From positions 1 to 54,107 of the forward strand of contig JBCCGR010000028.1 in NCBI GenBank assembly GCA_039029195.1: a stretch of DNA of 54,107 bases. Reading direction: 5' to 3'. This stretch comes from JBCCGR01 sp039029195 (GTDB lineage: Bacteria; Pseudomonadota; Alphaproteobacteria; Rhizobiales; Rhizobiaceae). Shown here piece after piece: positions 51,176 to 54,107 of this stretch. Numbering within the stretch: position 1 is the stretch's first letter; every line of letters begins with the position of its first letter. The translations under genes were made by a program, and so were the position numbers. The notes beneath the pieces were generated by a model. It saw only the letters and a list, made by a program, of their open reading frames with translations, did no database searches and was not told where the DNA came from.

Positions 51176-51940
51176 ATGAGTGACCGTCTGATCGAACTCA
51201 CACGCGAAGGCCCCCTTGCCCTCCTGACCATCCAAAGAGAAGACAAGCTCAACGCTCTCACAGCTGAGATGGTCGATGAGCTGTTTGAACTGTGCCGGAC
51301 GATTGACAAAAGTGATGCACAGGTCGTGATCATCACAGGCAGCGGAAAGGCCTTCTGCGCCGGAGGTGACATCGAAGCCTGGAGCGCACGTGAACCGCAG
51401 GACTTTGCCCGCCGTTGGATCCGCGATGGTCACGATGCGTTTGATGCGCTGACCCGCCTGCGCCAGCCGGTCATCGCCGTACTGAATGGTCACGCCCTTG
51501 GCGGCGGCCTGGAGCTGGCGGTCTGTGCCGATTATCGGATCGTCGAAGAGCAGGTCAAATTCGGCCAGCCGGAAGCGGGTCTGGGTATCATCGCTGGATG
51601 GTCGGGAACCCAGCGTGCCGTTCGCCGATTTGGCGCGCAAACGGTGCGCAGAATGTCAGTGTTCGGAGAACTCTTTACTGCGGAACAAGCGATCGAACTT
51701 CGCCTTGCCGACCAGCTTGTCCCCAAAGGAGAGGGGCTGGAGGCCGGTCGTGCACTGGCACAAAAGGTTTTAATGAGAGCAGAAACTGCCAACGAGCTTT
51801 CCAAGATGCTTATCAACGCCGCCGAAGGCGAAGAGCGTGAGCGGGTGCTGGAAGCTCTTGGCGGCTGGATCGCATCCGGTTCTGAAGAACTTCGCGAAGG
51901 TCTGAGCGCCTTTCGCGAGAAGCGTAAGCCCAAATTTTAA
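51176..51940 (+). CDS. Enoyl-CoA hydratase/isomerase (crotonase family)
   Basis: 254 aa. N-terminal LALLTIQREDKLNALTAEMV, oxyanion-hole segments GKAFCAGGDIEAW near residue 60 and NGHALGGGLELAVCADYRI near 105, then FGQPEAGLGIIAGWSGTQR near 128 holding the usual catalytic glutamates region. Could hydrate an enoyl-CoA, isomerise or hydrolyse; the class cannot be resolved by eye. Ends 287 bp before the binding-protein gene, whose upstream region shares a motif with that of the CoA-transferase. Confidence 0.9.
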   Translation: MSDRLIELTREGPLALLTIQREDKLNALTAEMVDELFELCRTIDKSDAQVVIITGSGKAFCAGGDIEAWSAREPQDFARRWIRDGHDAFDALTRLRQPVIAVLNGHALGGGLELAVCADYRIVEEQVKFGQPEAGLGIIAGWSGTQRAVRRFGAQTVRRMSVFGELFTAEQAIELRLADQLVPKGEGLEAGRALAQKVLMRAETANELSKMLINAAEGEERERVLEALGGWIASGSEELREGLSAFREKRKPKF

Positions 51941-52080
51941 GCCGGTTCTACCGCCGTATTTCCCTGGTTTAACTTCCGGGAGTCCCAAAGCGTTGGACCA
52001 GATTCCGAGATTGTAAGCTCGCAACTCGACGATCCCGCAAATCACGACACAACTCAACGCACCAGACGTTTACTTTTACC

Positions 52081-52118
52081 TTGACTCGCTTCCCGGCCAT
52101 GAAGTAACCAGTTAGTGC
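52081..52118 (+). promoter_or_regulatory. Putative promoter/operator of the ribose-type ABC operon
   Basis: TTGACT (52081-52086) with a weak -10 GTAACC 17 bases on. Overlapping it, AAGTAACCAGTT (52102-52113) is an exact 12-base copy of the inverted motif before the CoA-transferase; extended, 11 of 14 positions match the palindrome there. Confidence 0.45.
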
Positions 52119-52227
52119 ATTAATTGAAGCGCGGGCATCATCGCCGATGCCGCAGTTGCGGTTTCGATGATGAGCATTGGAGTACATCCCGTGTGGAGCC
52201 ACCGGATGTAGAATCAGGGAGGAAGTT

Positions 52228-53337
52228 ATGTCTTTCATCAAAAAATATATCGAGCAGGAAACCATCAACCGGCGGAACCTATTGCTGGCATCCGCTTATG
52301 GCGTGGGTGGAGCGGCAGCTCTGGGCGTATTCGGATCCGGCATGGCGCGTGCCGCCATTTCTGACCCGACCGTTGCCTGGTCATACCGCAACCGCACCAA
52401 CCCCTACTGGAACGAGATCGTCAGCGGTGGCGAAGCCTTTGTTGAATCACTTGGCAAGCCAAAGGATTTCCTGACCCACTTGATCAACGAGGGATCTTCT
52501 GAAAAGTCACTGGCAGATGTGAAGGCGATCCTTGCAAAGACCAGCGGCAAGCTGGCTCTGGCCATCGATACAAATGATGCGCCAAACGCCCGCCCTGTGG
52601 TTGAAGCAGTTGCAGAAGCTGGTGCCTATGTTTCGACCCTGTGGAACAAAACCGACGATCTGCATCCCTGGGATTTCGGCGACAACTATGTAAGCCACAT
52701 GTCCTGGTCCGATGAAGGTCCGGCTGAAAAAACCGCTCGCATTCTGCTTGATGCCATGGGTGGCAAAGGCGGCGTTGTCCATCTCGGCGGCATTGCATCC
52801 AACAATCCAGCCATTGAGCGCCTTCAGGGTCTGAAAAACGCGCTGAAGGACTATCCTGACGCAGAGCTTCTGGATGCACAGCCTGCTGACTGGGATACCC
52901 AAAAAGCCAACCAGATCATGTCATCTTTCCTCACTCGCTACGGTGATGAGATCAAAGGCGTGCACTGCGCCAACGACACCATCGGCTATGGCGTTCTGGA
53001 AGCTCTTCGCGCGGAAGGCATCGAAGACATGCCAATCGTGACCTATGACGGCAACCCACAGGCTGTTGAGCTGGTTGGTCAGGGCAAAATCCTCGCCACC
53101 GTGTTCACCAACCCGCATTGGGGTGGCGGCATCACCGCTTCTCTCGCATATCATGCAGCAACCGGCGCATTCAAGCCGTCGGATGAGCCGCATGCGCATC
53201 GCGAGTTCTATGGCCCAACCATCTTCGTCACGCCAAAGGACGCGGCCGAATTCAAGAAGAGCTACCTTGACAATGTTCCAACCTATGACTGGAAGGACTA
53301 TTGGGGCCCTTCAAACGGCCAGATCAAATATAAGTAA
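52228..53337 (+). CDS. Ribose-type (Peripla_BP_4) substrate-binding protein with Tat-like signal
   Basis: 369 aa; the ATG follows GGGAGGAAGTT. N-terminus TINRRNLLLASAYGVGG, with a twin arginine followed by a hydrophobic helix and ARA cleavage near residue 45, looks like a Tat signal, so it may be exported folded. The mature part is RbsB-like: VAWSYRNRTNPYWNEIVSGG, LALAIDTNDAPNARPVVEAV, GGVVHLGGIASNNPAIERLQG, KGVHCANDTIGYGVLEAL and MPIVTYDGNPQAVELV. The ligand need not be a sugar: the upstream CoA-transferase and crotonase suggest a carboxylic compound. Followed by two hairpins and a permease gene. Confidence 0.9.
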   Translation: MSFIKKYIEQETINRRNLLLASAYGVGGAAALGVFGSGMARAAISDPTVAWSYRNRTNPYWNEIVSGGEAFVESLGKPKDFLTHLINEGSSEKSLADVKAILAKTSGKLALAIDTNDAPNARPVVEAVAEAGAYVSTLWNKTDDLHPWDFGDNYVSHMSWSDEGPAEKTARILLDAMGGKGGVVHLGGIASNNPAIERLQGLKNALKDYPDAELLDAQPADWDTQKANQIMSSFLTRYGDEIKGVHCANDTIGYGVLEALRAEGIEDMPIVTYDGNPQAVELVGQGKILATVFTNPHWGGGITASLAYHAATGAFKPSDEPHAHREFYGPTIFVTPKDAAEFKKSYLDNVPTYDWKDYWGPSNGQIKYK

Positions 53338-53345
53338 GTAAAATT

Positions 53346-53369
53346 GCGTCAGCTCTGCTGAGCCGACGC
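53346..53369 (+). promoter_or_regulatory. Hairpin 1 downstream of the ribose-type binding-protein gene
   Basis: GCGTC-A-GCTC-TGCT-GAGC-C-GACGC: nine pairs with one internal mismatch and a 4-base loop, 8 bases after the stop codon. TTT follows only after one base, too short for a strong terminator. Confidence 0.55.
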
Positions 53370-53377
53370 TTTCGACC

Positions 53378-53403
53378 AGCGGGCCGCGAAAATGTGGCCC
53401 GCT
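53378..53403 (+). promoter_or_regulatory. Hairpin 2 downstream of the ribose-type binding-protein gene
   Basis: Perfect 8-bp stem AGCGGGCC/GGCCCGCT with a 10-base loop, eight bases after hairpin 1. No T-run. Together they resemble the stem pairs in the other two transporter operons. Confidence 0.55.
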
Positions 53404-53531
53404 CGCTCCGCGGCAGAAGTCTGCCGAGAATTGGCAAGCATCAGACAGTTTGTGCTGATTGATCCGGACCAGCTCAACGGTGGTATTTCTTGCGGATCGC
53501 GGCCTGACGATCCTGACAGTGGGGAACAATT

Positions 53532-54107
53532 GTGGGCAATCTGCTTAGTCGCAACAATCTCGTCAAATGGGCACCGCTGCTGGTGCTCTTTGCGCTGATT
53601 TTGTTTTTCGCAGCTATTGAGCCGCGCTTTTTCTCTGTCCGAAATTTTGCCCGCATCGCGATATCATCCGCACCGATGCTGATGGTCGCGGTGGGCGTGA
53701 CTTTCATCATCATCATGGGATCAATTGATCTCAGCATGGAAGGCACAATCTCCGTCTGTGCGGTGATTTTTGCCTTCACCTTCATATATCTCGGCGGAAC
53801 GCTCGCAAGCTGGGCCTGGCTCGCATTACCACTAGCGCTCATTGTTGGCGCGGCGGTGGGCTTCATAAACGGCCTTGCGCACGTGAAGCTGAAGATACCC
53901 TCCTTCATGGCGTCCCTGGCGATGGGATTCGTGGGTACCGGATTTGCCCTTCTGATGACCGGCGGCGATCGCATCCGCGTTGAAGATGATCTCTTCCGTG
54001 GGCTGCTGACGACCCGTTGGTTCAATTTCCCGGTGATCAGAAGGGCAAATCCGGTACCCACGAATCCCATCGCCAGGGACGCCATGAAGGAGGGTATCTT
54101 CAGCTTC
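53532..54107 (+). CDS. Ribose-type (RbsC-like) ABC permease, partial and corrupted at the window end
   Basis: GTG start with GGGGA six bases upstream. The visible protein (MGNLLSRNNLVKWAPLLVLF..., then AVGVTFIIIMGSIDLSMEGT, GFINGLAHVKLKIPSFMASL, FVGTGFALLMTGGDRI) is a BPD_transp_2 permease; GSIDLSMEGT is the family's conserved GxxDLSxG segment. From 54036 the sequence is the exact reverse complement of 53885-53956, so the last ~24 codons are antisense of the gene itself and not real permease. True coding is credible to about 54035; the gene should continue beyond the window. Confidence 0.85.
   Translation, partial: MGNLLSRNNLVKWAPLLVLFALILFFAAIEPRFFSVRNFARIAISSAPMLMVAVGVTFIIIMGSIDLSMEGTISVCAVIFAFTFIYLGGTLASWAWLALPLALIVGAAVGFINGLAHVKLKIPSFMASLAMGFVGTGFALLMTGGDRIRVEDDLFRGLLTTRWFNFPVIRRANPVPTNPIARDAMKEGIFSF
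53885..54107. repeat. Perfect 72-bp inverted repeat (fold-back) at the window end
   Basis: Bases 53885-53956 and 54036-54107 are exact reverse complements, separated by 79 bases. The right arm ends at the last base of the window, so the repeat may be longer. It lies inside a permease gene and breaks its reading frame sense. Most likely a chimeric fold-back from library preparation or assembly; a real inversion-duplication is less likely. Confidence 0.9.

Noticed and set aside
53474..54085. 203-codon minus-strand frame at the window end
   Set aside because: Antisense of the RbsC-like permease; it looks partly like a real permease (MASLAMGFVGTGFALL) only because of the 72-bp fold-back.

Overview
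The window looks like chromosomal DNA of an alphaproteobacterium, most likely Hyphomicrobiales (Rhizobiales) or a marine relative. The base composition is moderately GC-rich (judged by eye). The sugar transport operons are of the Agl/Thu and Gts kinds known from rhizobia, there is a CHASE2-adenylate cyclase next to a caspase-like protein, and one intergenic palindrome is of the CGTCATCCCGGC type that is scattered through alphaproteobacterial genomes. No plasmid, phage, insertion sequence or CRISPR signature was seen. The last ~220 bases form a perfect 72-bp fold-back inside an ABC permease gene, which suggests that the right edge is a damaged contig end.

Layout. 1-6.6 kb: alpha-glucoside/alpha-galactoside uptake operon on the minus strand (binding protein, two permeases, ATPase, GH4 glycosidase cut by the window edge) with a divergent LacI-type regulator. 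6.6-9.6 kb: class III aminotransferase divergent from an MmgE/PrpD protein. 9.8-14.8 kb: a three-gene signalling cassette (secreted caspase-like protein, CHASE2-adenylate cyclase, small secreted protein). 14.9-20.4 kb: a succinate dehydrogenase/fumarate reductase-like complex in the order B-C-D-A whose flavoprotein lacks the covalent FAD histidine, then a Uma2-type protein and a two-subunit class I fumarase/tartrate dehydratase. 20.5-21.7 kb: a Gfo/Idh/MocA oxidoreductase and tRNA-Arg(CCU).

21.9-38 kb is a surface-carbohydrate region: flippase-like protein, alpha/alpha-toroid protein, polysaccharide deacetylase, methyltransferase, large membrane protein, an unusual class II glutaminase/N-acetyl-sugar amidotransferase fusion, a DUF354 protein, UDP-GlcNAc 2-epimerase, then the SxtJ-DUF5989-carbamoyltransferase-SGNH module, and a very basic secreted protein. 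Together these suggest synthesis of a glycan carrying amidino/amide, carbamoyl and deacetylated sugars.

38.1-49.4 kb: an SDR, then a glucose/mannose-type ABC operon with an oxidoreductase, a Dabb protein and glycerate kinase; its LacI regulator is divergent from a DUF993-UPF0303 pair. 49.5 kb to the end: a CoA-transferase and crotonase pair, then a ribose-type binding protein and permease; a shared 12-base motif in the two upstream regions suggests one regulon.

A recurring feature is that all three binding-protein genes are followed by strong hairpins before the permease gene, as expected where binding protein is made in excess over the membrane components.
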